Below, one piece after another: positions 1 through 8,957 of a stretch of 37,778 nucleotides of DNA. The DNA is from Stramenopiles sp. TOSAG23-3 (Eukaryota; Sar): the NCBI GenBank assembly GCA_900128585.1, contig LT642190.1:1-37778 (forward strand), written 5' to 3'. The position numbers were made by a program, and so were the translations under genes. How positions within the stretch are numbered: the first letter of the stretch is position 1; each line of letters begins with the position of its first letter. Under the pieces are notes generated by a model. It saw only the letters and a program-made list of their open reading frames with translations, searched no databases and was not told the origin of the DNA.

Positions 1-75
1 TTCGATCGCTCCTACATTGTTTTTGGTGGAGTGTTGTCCGTCCGTGGCTCTATACCTCTATCAACCCGTTTGGAA

Positions 76-2028
76 ATGCTTTTCCTGGCGTCGGTGACCG
101 TCCTTCTCTCTTCGGAAACGTTTCGGCATGCGATCGAAGGCTGGTTTGCGGACGGGTCGATGGTGGCGGCGGAGAACGTACTGATCGCTTTTTTTACGAT
201 TGTGATCGTCGGTTGCGCCATGCTCTTGTACAAAGTATTGACCACGCCCGACCTGCCGGACGGCGCAAAGTTGCCCCCCGTGGTGAGCACGGGACTCCCG
301 GTTTTCGGCCCCGTGCTCGCCTTTCTGAAGAACCCCCTGGAAGCAGTGGACAACGCCAGGAAGGAGTACGGGGACGTGTTCACCATCAACATGTTTCATA
401 TTAAGTCCACGTTTCTCATCGGGAGCAAGGCCCACAAGGCCTTCTTCGAGGCAATGGACGACCACCTCGACCAGGCCCCCTGCTACCGGTTCATGATCCC
501 GGTCTTCGGGAAGGGGGTGGTGTACGACGCCCCGCTCAAGAAACGAAGACAGCAGATGCGGTTCCTGGGGGGGTCCCTCCGGCCCTCGGAGCTTCGAAGG
601 TACCCGGGCATAATTGCCAAGGAGGCCGCTGACTTCTTCAAAGCGTACGGGGCGAGCCACACCAAGGACTTGCTCCACGCGATGGCGGACCTGACCATCC
701 TCACCGCCAGCGCGACCCTCCACGGCCCGGAGGTACGGCAGCACCTGTACAAGGACGTCAGTCGCCTGTTCGCGGAACTCGACAAGGGAATTTCCCCCCT
801 CTCGATCCTGTTCCCGTACCTTCCCACCCCCGCCCACCGAGGGCGGGACAAGGCAAACAAGGGCATGATAGACCTGTTCACGAAAGTCATCCGGGAGCGC
901 CGGGCGAAGCAGCAGGCGGAAGGCAAGGCGGCCAAGAAAGGGGTCGACATGCTGCAGAAGCTCATGGACAGCACGTACAAGGACGGGACCCCGGTCCCCG
1001 ACCACGAGATTGCTGGCCTCCTCATCAGCGCCCTCTTCGCAGGGCAGCACACGTCGTCCATCACGCTCACCTGGACGCTCCTCTTTCTCCTGAAGGACGC
1101 CCGGAACGGCGGGAAGTGGCTGAAAAAGGTCAAGGACGAGCTTGCGGCCGTGGAGCCGTCCCCGGGGGCCTTTGCCCGCGGGGAGGTCGACCACGAGACC
1201 GTCTCGAAGATGGACGTCCTCCACGCCTGCATCAAGGAGACCTTGCGCATGTACCCGCCGCTGATCTTTTTGATGCGGCGGGTCGTGAACAAGCCCCTCG
1301 AGGTGTGCGGGTACCACGTCCCCGAAGGGCACAACGTCTGGGTGTCCAACGCGGTCGCCCAGCGCTTGCCGGAGGTGTTCCCGAACCCCAACACGTACGA
1401 CCCGTCGCGCTGGATGACCTTTGACATTCGGAAACTTCCCCCGTACTCGTTCATCGGCTTCGGCGCTGGCATTCACACCTGCATGGGCGAGTCGTTCGCG
1501 TTCATGCAGCTGCGCACTGTGCTCTCGGTCATCCTCTCGTCGTTTGATCTAGAGATGATGGGCGAGTTCCCGGCCCCAAGCTACGAGGCCATGGTCGTCA
1601 TGCCCAAAGGCCCGAACATGATACGGTTCACTAGGAAGACGTCGGCGGGCACGACCGGGAAAGGGGTCGCCGGGCCGCGCGCAGGCGCCGCCAAAAAGGC
1701 CAAGAAGAAAAAGGCCGTGGCGGCGACAACGGCTCCGTCGGCGCATGGCGCCGTGTCAATGAACGCGGCGGTGGACGCCACGTTTACGCCCAAGGAAGTG
1801 GCGAAGCACAACACCGCCGACGATTTGTGGATCATCGTGAAAGGAAAGGTCTACGATGTCACCACGTACCTGCCGGTGCACCAGGGGGGGGACGCGATCT
1901 TGAAATTTGCGGGGAAGGACGCGACACAGGGTGTCTACGGTCCGCAGCATCCCAGCACGGTCCCGAAACTTTTGGAACGCTACTACATCGGCGATTTGGC
2001 CGCAGAGTATCATAGTAAATTAAATTAA
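76..2028 (+). CDS. CYP51: Sterol 14-alpha-demethylase (CYP51) fused to a C-terminal cytochrome b5 domain
   Basis: Removes the 14-alpha methyl group of sterol precursors, normally at the ER membrane. I start at the first in-frame ATG (76), giving 650 aa; the frame is open back to base 1, so an upstream start outside the window is possible. Residues about 37-52 form a membrane anchor. CYP51 hallmarks are the B-C region FGKGVVYDAP, the I-helix AGQHTSS (about 322-328), the ExxR helix KETLR (E388, R391) and the heme loop FGAGIHTCMGE (Cys469). A Lys/Ala-rich linker follows (about 525-560). Residues about 571-641 are a cytochrome b5 fold with heme ligands His602 in HQGG (usually HPGG) and His625. 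Their 23-residue spacing resembles flavocytochrome b2. The fusion probably supplies an electron donor in cis (inference). The gene converges on the next one. Confidence 0.93.
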   Translation: MLFLASVTVLLSSETFRHAIEGWFADGSMVAAENVLIAFFTIVIVGCAMLLYKVLTTPDLPDGAKLPPVVSTGLPVFGPVLAFLKNPLEAVDNARKEYGDVFTINMFHIKSTFLIGSKAHKAFFEAMDDHLDQAPCYRFMIPVFGKGVVYDAPLKKRRQQMRFLGGSLRPSELRRYPGIIAKEAADFFKAYGASHTKDLLHAMADLTILTASATLHGPEVRQHLYKDVSRLFAELDKGISPLSILFPYLPTPAHRGRDKANKGMIDLFTKVIRERRAKQQAEGKAAKKGVDMLQKLMDSTYKDGTPVPDHEIAGLLISALFAGQHTSSITLTWTLLFLLKDARNGGKWLKKVKDELAAVEPSPGAFARGEVDHETVSKMDVLHACIKETLRMYPPLIFLMRRVVNKPLEVCGYHVPEGHNVWVSNAVAQRLPEVFPNPNTYDPSRWMTFDIRKLPPYSFIGFGAGIHTCMGESFAFMQLRTVLSVILSSFDLEMMGEFPAPSYEAMVVMPKGPNMIRFTRKTSAGTTGKGVAGPRAGAAKKAKKKKAVAATTAPSAHGAVSMNAAVDATFTPKEVAKHNTADDLWIIVKGKVYDVTTYLPVHQGGDAILKFAGKDATQGVYGPQHPSTVPKLLERYYIGDLAAEYHSKLN

Positions 2029-2257
2029 AAAGCAAGAAAATTGGCTGTTGTTTAAGAAAAAAACAAAAAGCTTCCTCATACATAAACTAAATGAAAAACG
2101 AACTTTGATACGTTTGAACGCTGGCCGTAAGTTAAAGTTAAAACACGAAAGCTAAATACTTCGCGGCCGTATAAAACGTATCCATAAAAGAATAAACGAA
2201 ACAATATCGTATGATGAGTCAAGCCTTGAAAAAAAAGGTGATTTCTTTATAATATTT

Positions 2258-2334
2258 GATTTAGTGCCGGGTATAATTTGTTTTTTTTGATTTAGTGCCG
2301 GGTATAATTTGTTTTTTTTGATTTAGTGCCGGGC
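2258..2334. repeat. 31-bp tandem repeat, about 2.5 copies, in a convergent gap
   Basis: Units begin at 2258, 2289 and 2320 with GATTTAGTGCCGGG; the first two are essentially identical and end in a T run. The array sits in the 319-bp gap 2029-2347 between two convergent stop codons, so it lies in the 3' UTR or termination zone of both genes. The rest of the gap is AT-rich and holds nothing else I recognise. Confidence 0.9.
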
Positions 2335-2347
2335 TACACGTTTTTAT

Positions 2348-3853
2348 TTAATTCAAAAAAATGCTGACAGCGCGATCTTTCGGTTCAAGTTCAACCCGAC
2401 TGAAGTGCCAGCGGATGTCAGATTTTGATACTGGTTGGAGAGATCCACTCCTTGGCCGAGACTCTTGCGTCGAGGCATTACGGTCCGCGAGGTCATCAAA
2501 GTCTTCGAACGAGTCTGTCGGCGGAAGAGGCATCGTACAGCCTTCGGAATCAAATCTCTCGAGCGATCCCGCGCGTTGTCGGTACCCCCCATTCTCTTTG
2601 TCATGCAGGGACTGAAATGTCTTGTAGCCGTGTGGTTGGTTGGTCCTGAACGTCTGAGCTACCTCCAACGAACCACCCCTTGATCGGAACTCTTGCTTTT
2701 GTTCAAATGGTGTGAAGGAACTAGTCCTTGACAGGCTCTCGGTGGTTGTTTCGTCGAACTCGAAGTCTCCGAGCGAGGTCGTGGACTCGTCCATGTCGAA
2801 GTCGTCTACCTCAACAGATTCACCCCTTGACCGGGACTCTTGCTTGAATGCATTGCGGTCCACATAGTCATTTTGTTCCAATGCCACGAAGGATTCAGTC
2901 CTTGGCCGGCTCTCGGTGTTCCTGCCGAAGTCGAGGTTTCCGAACGAGCTGCCCGTTGCTCTGCTCAGCGCCAGCAGCAAGGGGCCATCATTACCTTCGG
3001 GGTACACTCTCTCGGGCAATCCCTCTTCTTGTCGATTCCCATTCTCTTTGCCATACAGGACCCGAGATGACTTGCACTCTTTCGGGTGCTCGGGCCTAGA
3101 CGTCAGAAATACCCCCTCCTCGATCTTTACAGTCTTCGGCGACGCAGGTCTGGGGGAGAGTCGCTTCCCCTCCATGGAGACCACCTTGGAGACAGGTCGA
3201 ATGTTGTCTGGATCTGGGTCCAGCCTGTTTGTGACCTGCAAATAGCCGGCCGTGTGCTGCACCTTTCCCTGTCCATCGACCATAGCAATCTTCAAATCTT
3301 CGCCCCCGTTCTTTGGGCGTAGCACGAGTTCATGGTACACGCAGCGAAACGAAAGGCTGCACGATTCTTTCCCTTTCACAGCTTTCACCTCGGCCTGGTG
3401 ATTGTGCCGCTCACAGAATATAAGATCCCCCTGCTGCACGATAACGCCGTTCTTGTCGTAGAGCTCGATCCTGTCGAAGATACCTTTGCTCCCCGGATGC
3501 ACCTTGATGGCCTGGGTCGTGCCAGTCACCAACCTTGCATAAGTGTCTTTTATCACCATGGGCACGCCGTTCGGCATTCCAGGGATGTCGAACGTAGGGT
3601 TGGTGAGCGAGACGCTGATCGTGTCCTCCTTGAAGCAAATGACCGGCGCCTTCTTCTTCTGCTTCTGCGCCTTCTTCGCGCCCTTCTTTGCGTACTGCTC
3701 AACGTCGCTGATAAGGCACAGCGTCATCAAGGAGATCATGGACGTGGCCATCGAATGAGGCCTCACCTTCTTTTGTTTCGCGTGGTTCGAACGTTTTTTT
3801 CTCTTGTTGTGACCATTGCTGCCACGGAGGGCACTGTTGCTGCGCTTGGCCAT
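2348..3853 (-). CDS. Hypothetical protein with basic N-terminus and RxRxxS-repeat C-terminal half
   Basis: 501 aa from an ATG at 3853; family not recognised. Residues 1-70 are strongly basic (clusters such as NKRKKR and KKAQKQKKK), suggesting nuclear or nucleolar targeting (inference). Residues about 72-215 look like a compact globular domain (ICFKEDTISVSL, then FDRIELYDKNGV) of unknown fold. The C-terminal half is low in complexity and internally duplicated: about 265-321 and about 415-475 share DKEN/GKEN, then acidic text, then ESRPR-x-x-S. Five sites fit RxRxxS (RPRTES, RSRGES, RSRGGS, RQRAGS, RPRSGS), the preference of AGC kinases such as Akt. This is probably a phosphoregulated scaffold; function unknown. 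Confidence 0.75.
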   Translation of the reverse strand: MAKRSNSALRGSNGHNKRKKRSNHAKQKKVRPHSMATSMISLMTLCLISDVEQYAKKGAKKAQKQKKKAPVICFKEDTISVSLTNPTFDIPGMPNGVPMVIKDTYARLVTGTTQAIKVHPGSKGIFDRIELYDKNGVIVQQGDLIFCERHNHQAEVKAVKGKESCSLSFRCVYHELVLRPKNGGEDLKIAMVDGQGKVQHTAGYLQVTNRLDPDPDNIRPVSKVVSMEGKRLSPRPASPKTVKIEEGVFLTSRPEHPKECKSSRVLYGKENGNRQEEGLPERVYPEGNDGPLLLALSRATGSSFGNLDFGRNTESRPRTESFVALEQNDYVDRNAFKQESRSRGESVEVDDFDMDESTTSLGDFEFDETTTESLSRTSSFTPFEQKQEFRSRGGSLEVAQTFRTNQPHGYKTFQSLHDKENGGYRQRAGSLERFDSEGCTMPLPPTDSFEDFDDLADRNASTQESRPRSGSLQPVSKSDIRWHFSRVELEPKDRAVSIFLN

Positions 3854-3864
3854 TGGGGTTGAAT

Positions 3865-3888
3865 GGGGGAGGGAGGGGGGAGCGGGGG
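3865..3888 (+). other. G-run cluster, potential G-quadruplex
   Basis: Four G runs (5, 3, 6 and 5 bases) lie 12-35 bp upstream of the ATG at 3853 of the minus-strand gene. The mRNA leader would be C-rich and the non-template strand of that gene could not form it; the quadruplex strand is the + strand. Seen directly; function inferred. Confidence 0.45.
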
Positions 3889-4381
3889 TGTAGAGCTAGG
3901 ATGCGAACTGGTCTACGGGAGTAGTAAATGCTATAGTTAAACTCCAACTATCTTTTTCTGAGATAGTTTGAAAAAAAGAATTAAATATTCGTAAGTTTAT
4001 TTACGTAATTGAATTGAATTGAATCTTTATTCTTACCCGTGTTCTTTCTCTTGAATTCATTTCAATATAGTATTCTATCTATAGTAGAACATACCTTCTC
4101 AAATACATACATACCCTCCCCCCCGCCGCCGCCGCCGCCCACTTTTTTTCTTCTTCTTTTTTTTTTTGTTGGAAAATCACACCTTCTTTTTGTCCTATGC
4201 TGTGTCTATGTATTACACAATCATTTTTCATAAAAAATAATTTTAGATCGACGCGCCAAACCTTTTTTTCTTCTTTTTTCTTTTCTTTTATCTGGGTTTT
4301 CCTATACTGTGTTTATGTAAAGTCAATGTCATTTTCTATTTTATTTAACACCGATGAACCTACTACTACTTTTCTTTTCTT

Positions 4382-4465
4382 TCAATGCTGTGTTTATGTA
4401 TATAATCCAGTTGGATCTATTTTCTTTTCCATAAATAACCTTTTATTAGTAGGTAAATAGCATAG
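4382..4465. repeat. Small inverted-repeat element, copy A
   Basis: The left end is TTCAATGCTGTGTTTATGTA (from 4381). The right end, AGGTAAATAGCATAG (4451-4465), is the same motif inverted (CTATGCTATTTACCT). It is about 84 bp, non-coding, with imperfect terminal inverted repeats. It is close in length to the elements at 4547-4633 and 24938-25027. Confidence 0.55.
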
Positions 4466-4546
4466 AAAAAATGAATGGTTTCTTCGATTATTATATATAT
4501 ACTACACAGCATTAAAAATAACAGAAAACCCTCCAGATGCCGCCGT

Positions 4547-4633
4547 TTCAATGCTATGTTCCTATTCCATTCTCCCAAAGCCACCGTTCTTTCTTGATGG
4601 AATTTTATTAATAAAACAGGTAAATAGTATAGG
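4547..4633. repeat. Small inverted-repeat element, copy B
   Basis: The left end is TTCAATGCTATGTTCCTATT. The right end, CAGGTAAATAGTATAGG (4617-4633), is the motif inverted. It is about 87 bp, non-coding, with an unrelated interior. Isolated single motifs lie nearby at 4195-4212, 4301-4320, 4501-4514 (inverted) and 4745-4765. Confidence 0.55.
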
Positions 4634-5318
4634 AAAGAAAGAATTCAAGAAAGAATTAAGATCCAAAAATGAAAAAAAGAAAAGAATAGGAAAATAAATA
4701 TGTTGAGCGAGAACACAAAAGAAACTTCTTTTTATTCTTCTTTTTTCTATGCTATGATTATGTTAATTCTATTATACTTTTTTTTATCTTTTAAAGAAAG
4801 AAAGAAAGAAGAAAGAAAGAATGGAATAATGAAATCTTTCTTTATATTTCTTTCTTTCTTTCTTTCTTCTTTTGAGTTCTTTCTTTCTTTCTTTCTTTAA
4901 AACACGCGAGTGCGCCAAAACCTCAAATAATAGAAAACCAACCCACCAAAATAAAAAGTATAGAATTATGTATACTTATACTTATAATGATAGGATATAT
5001 TTATACATCGAAAAGAGAGGAGGGATGGCGCTTCTGCTTCTGACTGTTTTGTTGAGGGTCACAGATTACAGCTTACAGCTTACAGCATTGTAATTTCATT
5101 TGGGGCTTCTTTTTGTTTTGCGACGATCGACCTTTCAGCATTTATGAATTGGACCATCTGTGGGAAGTTATTAATACCAGGGTCGGACGTCGATAGTCAT
5201 TGGATGATTTTAGTAAGAGAGTCTTGGAACTTATAGTGCAAGTATCGGTCTTTCGACGGTTTACGATGAAACGGATTAATTTTTGAAGAGGCTAACCTGG
5301 GTTAAGTTTATACTGCAC

Positions 5319-5438
5319 CGAGGTAGCTCAGTCACTAAACGGCACTCGGTAAGTTTGCGACCTTCGCCACGGAGACCGATTCGAACCCTACCCTCGCGCT
5401 CCCCCCTCCCCCAAACAACCCATATCTCCTTCCCCCCG
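5319..5438 (-). other. GC-rich structured island and C-run cluster just beyond the MCM2 stop
   Basis: Two things sit immediately 3' of MCM2. At 5319-5396, CGAGGTAG can pair with CTACC-TCG (one bulged base), TCGGT with ACCGA and GCGA with TCGC, giving nested stems. It contains tRNA-looking pieces (TAGCTCAGT; GATTCGAACCC), but no cloverleaf forms. At 5401-5438 the + strand has C runs, so an MCM2 transcript reading through would carry GGGGGG, GGG, GGGGG and GGGGGG shortly after its stop, a possible RNA G-quadruplex in the 3' UTR. Role unknown. Confidence 0.35.
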
Positions 5439-5439
5439 C

Positions 5440-8307
5440 TCAGATCGAGTGCTTGATGACTTTCCGCTTCAGGTCCAGCTCCAGGTTGTGGGCGGCAAAA
5501 TTTTGGGACTTGAAAAATTCCGACAAGTCGTGGATGTCCAGCTCCCGTGCCCTGCTCTTCAACAATTCTACACTAACTTCGACGTCGTCCATGTCATGCT
5601 GCTGCTGGCCGCGGTGGCGGCTTCTCAGCTGCGCGTACTGCTGCGCTTCCCGGACCAGCTGCTCCAGCACGTACATCAGCAGCGAATTGTTGTGCTTCTT
5701 GAACACCAAGTATTTTCTAAACTTTCGCCGCAGCGTCCGCTGGACGCTAAACTTCTGGGCGTCGATGAACGACTCGATCATCACCCGGATGGCCATGTCC
5801 AAATCGTCGTCCCGGACGTACTCCCGAAGGTGCATCTTTGCGTGGGCCTCGGACATGCGCATGATTGACTCGATGTGGCGGACCGTGATCGGCACGCCGC
5901 CCGCGTTGTGGGCCTCCCGCCGCAGGTCTGCGTACAGCTTCTTGACCTTCTCCTGGTCGATGTTCTGCAGCTGGGGCTTGATCTCTGCCCGGGCGAACAT
6001 GATGTACTTCCGAAGCAAATCCTGGGGGATGGTCTCCTGCCCCGCGTCGCCGATGATCCCCTTTTTGACGGGGGACTTTCCGGGCGACGCGGCGGGCGGG
6101 TGGTCTGGGGCAAGGGCGGTGCTGGCGGTCTCCTTTCCCGGGGTGGCCGCGTCGGCGCTCGCGGGGGCGTCGTCGGCCCCCTCCGGGCCGTTGGCGCCGT
6201 ACGAGGGGTGGCTGCGAATGTGGCTGCCGACGACGAACCGGGCGAGCCGCTCGTCCTGCACGGGGTTGACTTCGTCGATCAGGACGCAGAGGTTGTCGAA
6301 CCGGGACAGGATCGGGTCGGTGAGCTCGACGTTCTCGGCGAACGTGCGCTGGGGATCGTAGCGCCCGCCGATGGGGTTCGCGGCCGCGATGATCGCGCAC
6401 CGGGCCTTGAGGGTGGTGACGATCCCGGCCTTGGAGATCGAGATGGACTGCTGCTCCATCGCTTCGTGGATGCTGGTCCGGTCGGCGTCGTTCATTTTGT
6501 CGAACTCGTCGATCAGGCAGATCCCGCGGTCGGCCAGGACCAGGGCCCCGCCCTCCAGGGTCCACTCCCGGGTCACCGGGTCCTTCTGCACCGCTGCCGT
6601 GAGCCCGACGGCCGAGGCCCCCTTCCCCGTACTGTACACTGTCCTGGGCGCCGTCTTCTCCACGTACTTCAAGAACTGCGACTTGGCGCACCCCGGGTCC
6701 CCCATGATCAGGCAGTTGATGTCCCCGCGAACGTGGTGCTTGTTGTTGATGTTCTTCTCCCGGCCGCCGAACATGGACAGGGCGAGGGCCCGCTTGACCT
6801 TCTTCAGGCCGTAGATGGACGGGGCGATGCTGTCGACGATCCGCTCCCCGATCCGCGGGTCCCTTGCCAGCTCGCGAATGTTCCGTTTGTCCTCCTCCGT
6901 CAGCAAGTGGCGGGCCATCATGGTCTCCCCTTTCTGGATGAAGTTGGCCTGGATGACGGTGGAGAAGACCGGGAAGCCCTGCATGGCGTTCATCCGCACG
7001 TCGTACGTGTTCATGTAAATCCCGGTGACCTCGACCTCCTCCCCGGGGCGGGCCGTGTCGATCAGGTCGTCCAGCAAAATGACGTCCTTGTGGCGCGGCA
7101 CCCGGCCGGCCGGGACGGTCCCGGGGCTCTCCTGGAGCGTGAGCCGCTGGTAGTTCCGGTACAGGGTACGCTCCATGTCGATGGTGAAGTTGGCGCCCTC
7201 GCACTGGGGGCACATGGACGGCTTCGGGACCTCCTGGCCCTCGACGTGGTACGGGTCGGTGACGTACTCGCAGGCCATGCACTTGAACCGCATAGCTTTG
7301 AACTGGGGAAACACGGACGTTCGCCGGGTCACGACCCCGCCCACCTTGATCAGGGCGTTCAGGTGGATCTGGCGAAGCTCCCGCAGGTTGTCCCGGATCG
7401 GAAGGTCCGTGATGCGCACGAAGATCTGGTCGTGGATCTCCTTGTAGTCCGCGAACTGCTGGAGGACGACGTCCCGAGAGACCTCGTTGAAGATGTTCAG
7501 CATGTCCTTGGGCGCGTCCGCGAGCCAGATCGCCAGCAGCGGCGCGCTCCGGCTGAGGTGAAGGTAGGACACCTGGAGGCTCTGGTCGTTCGCCGCGCAC
7601 ATGGCCCGAATGCGCTCCTCGTAGACGTTGTTCTCGCCCTCGTCGACGTACATCCGAATGAAGTTTCGGAAGCGTTTCTTGATCTCCCGCCGAGGGCGCT
7701 CCTGGGCGATCCACTCCTTGAGCGGGACGTTGAAGTCGTCCAGGGCGAACTGGATGTCGTCCTCGTCGAAGTCAACCTCCCCCGCCGCCCGCTCGGCCAT
7801 GCGCCGGCGCTGGCGGGAGGGCTCCAACTCCGAGTGCTCGTCCTCGGAGTCTTGCAGGGCCAAGGGCAGGCGCTGGCCCTGGCGCCGCATCTCGTCCCGG
7901 TCCCGATGCCGCATTTCGACCTCTGCGGCGTGCCGTGCGTCGTCGGAGATCCGTTCGTACTCTCGCCGGTCCAGCCCTCGGCCCTCGTATGTGTCCAGAA
8001 CGGGCATTGCCCGGTAGTCCTGCTCAATCCCCTCGTCGACAAGCTCTTCCCCGTCGTCCTCGTCGTCCCCCAACCGGTCCAAATCGTTCTGGAGCGCGGC
8101 CGGGCCACGCCGGGCGTTCCCCCCCCGTCGCTGGTCCGTCCGCCGCCGTATCACCCCGGGGGACGAGTCCGGGGCGTCCTGCCCTGGGCCCATTGATCGG
8201 TTCGGCGCGCTCGCATCGTCGTCCGACGAGGACGCAGACGAGGCGCCGTCGCTGTCGTCCTCGTCCCGACGACGTTTGCGTCCAGAGGAGGACGGGCTGG
8301 TCGACAT
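5440..8307 (-). CDS. MCM2: DNA replication licensing factor MCM2
   Basis: A subunit of the MCM2-7 replicative helicase in the nucleus. 955 aa from the ATG at 8307. The N-terminus (1-100) is acidic and Ser-rich, with a basic stretch at 10-14, as usual in MCM2, where this tail is a kinase target and histone-binding region. A C4 zinc finger has Cys343, Cys346, Cys366 and Cys369. The AAA+ core has Walker A GDPGCAKS (536-543), Walker B LIDEFDKM (about 598-605) and arginine finger SRFD (668-671). HLSRSAPLLAIWLADAP and GVVTRRTSVFPQ are typical of MCM2. An Ala/Pro-rich insert of about 50 aa (about 703-755) precedes the C-terminal lid. Family length is normal (about 890-950). The gene diverges from the TM9SF gene across 1.75 kb. 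Confidence 0.97.
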   Translation of the reverse strand: MSTSPSSSGRKRRRDEDDSDGASSASSSDDDASAPNRSMGPGQDAPDSSPGVIRRRTDQRRGGNARRGPAALQNDLDRLGDDEDDGEELVDEGIEQDYRAMPVLDTYEGRGLDRREYERISDDARHAAEVEMRHRDRDEMRRQGQRLPLALQDSEDEHSELEPSRQRRRMAERAAGEVDFDEDDIQFALDDFNVPLKEWIAQERPRREIKKRFRNFIRMYVDEGENNVYEERIRAMCAANDQSLQVSYLHLSRSAPLLAIWLADAPKDMLNIFNEVSRDVVLQQFADYKEIHDQIFVRITDLPIRDNLRELRQIHLNALIKVGGVVTRRTSVFPQFKAMRFKCMACEYVTDPYHVEGQEVPKPSMCPQCEGANFTIDMERTLYRNYQRLTLQESPGTVPAGRVPRHKDVILLDDLIDTARPGEEVEVTGIYMNTYDVRMNAMQGFPVFSTVIQANFIQKGETMMARHLLTEEDKRNIRELARDPRIGERIVDSIAPSIYGLKKVKRALALSMFGGREKNINNKHHVRGDINCLIMGDPGCAKSQFLKYVEKTAPRTVYSTGKGASAVGLTAAVQKDPVTREWTLEGGALVLADRGICLIDEFDKMNDADRTSIHEAMEQQSISISKAGIVTTLKARCAIIAAANPIGGRYDPQRTFAENVELTDPILSRFDNLCVLIDEVNPVQDERLARFVVGSHIRSHPSYGANGPEGADDAPASADAATPGKETASTALAPDHPPAASPGKSPVKKGIIGDAGQETIPQDLLRKYIMFARAEIKPQLQNIDQEKVKKLYADLRREAHNAGGVPITVRHIESIMRMSEAHAKMHLREYVRDDDLDMAIRVMIESFIDAQKFSVQRTLRRKFRKYLVFKKHNNSLLMYVLEQLVREAQQYAQLRSRHRGQQQHDMDDVEVSVELLKSRARELDIHDLSEFFKSQNFAAHNLELDLKRKVIKHSI

Positions 8308-8608
8308 GACGGGTGGTAAAACCGGAAAGAAAGAAAGAAATACGTATATATATATGTATAAAACAAAAGTGCAAACGTCTCAGAAAACGGTCTCTACCTG
8401 TCCTAAAAAAACTCTTTCCCGTTACAGTAGTGTTGTCGTATCTCTTTCTCTTCTTCATTTGTTATTCAAAGGAAAGAAAAACCAACGAAAAAAGGAAATG
8501 AAAACGAAATGAAAAGGAATCGAAAATGGAATCGAAATAAAAGCAAAAGATTCCTTCTTTTCTTTCTTCTTACTTTTCTTCTTTCCACCAAAACCATGAT
8601 TTCTTCTT

Positions 8609-8957
8609 CTATGCTATGTACCTGTTATAGAATAAAGAAAAAGAACTCCTATTCGAAATCCCAAAAAATCTCAACGAAAAAAGATACTTTTATCCTTTTC
8701 TATTTCAATAATTACAATTCATTCATTCTTACATAATCATAGCATCGAACATCCTTTTGAAATATTTTTGCTTTCTATAAAATACGTCAAATACTTTAAA
8801 CGGGCTTTGTCATTTCCCGCCTTGGAACTCGCGCAATACTGTGTTCCTGTTAATAAGAAAAGCAAACCCTTCCTGCTATGTTCCTATTAATAGTGTTATG
8901 GTATGTGCCTGTTTCTTGAAGCATGGTTTTGGTGTTAATGCTGTGACGTTGTAATTG
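8609..8957. repeat. Cluster of dispersed TGCTRTG motifs
   Basis: Six copies lie in about 350 bp. Forward copies are CTATGCTATGTACCTGTTA (8609), CAATACTGTGTTCCTGTTAA (8834), TGCTATGTTCCTATTAATA (8874), TTATGGTATGTGCCTGTT (8896) and AATGCTGTGACGTTG (8937). An inverted copy, TTACATAATCATAGCAT, ends near 8746. The 8609 and 8746 copies face each other about 140 bp apart. All are non-coding and in the MCM2 upstream region. Confidence 0.6.
8813..8821 (+). promoter_or_regulatory. E2F-like site TTTCCCGCC upstream of MCM2
   Basis: TTTCCCGCC lies about 500 bp upstream of the MCM2 ATG, and an inverted relative (GGCGGGAGAA) is at 9008-9017. E2F/DP factors bind TTTSSCGC-type sites and commonly control MCM genes in animals and plants. 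Both lie in otherwise AT-rich sequence, which makes chance less likely but does not exclude it. Confidence 0.3.

Larger units (their letters stand above)
3854..5439. other. Long AT-rich gap between the RxRxxS gene and MCM2
   Basis: No supported gene in 1.6 kb. It holds a C-rich patch with a (CCG) run at 4123-4140, pyrimidine tracts, several copies of the dispersed TGCTRTG motif (listed separately), facing GAAA and TTTC tracts at about 4795-4820 and 4836-4898 that could form a long hairpin, and a triple TTACAGC-type repeat at about 5064-5090. Short frames here are low-complexity Phe/Ser/Leu products of pyrimidine tracts and are not called. Confidence 0.7.

Noticed and set aside
61-1476. 471-codon minus-strand frame opposite CYP51
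   Set aside because: Shadow of a conserved P450; no recognisable domain.
5316-5399. A tRNA gene (A-box-like TAGCTCAGT and B-box-like GATTCGAACCC)
   Set aside because: With the D-arm placed by TAGCTC, neither the D-stem nor the T-stem pairs, and the acceptor matches at only about five positions. The reverse strand also fails to give a cloverleaf. Kept only as a structured island.
5875-8196. 773-codon + strand frame opposite MCM2
   Set aside because: Long open frames opposite GC-rich genes are expected. The minus-strand frame has all MCM2 motifs, whereas this one has Val/Leu/Gly-rich text without domains.
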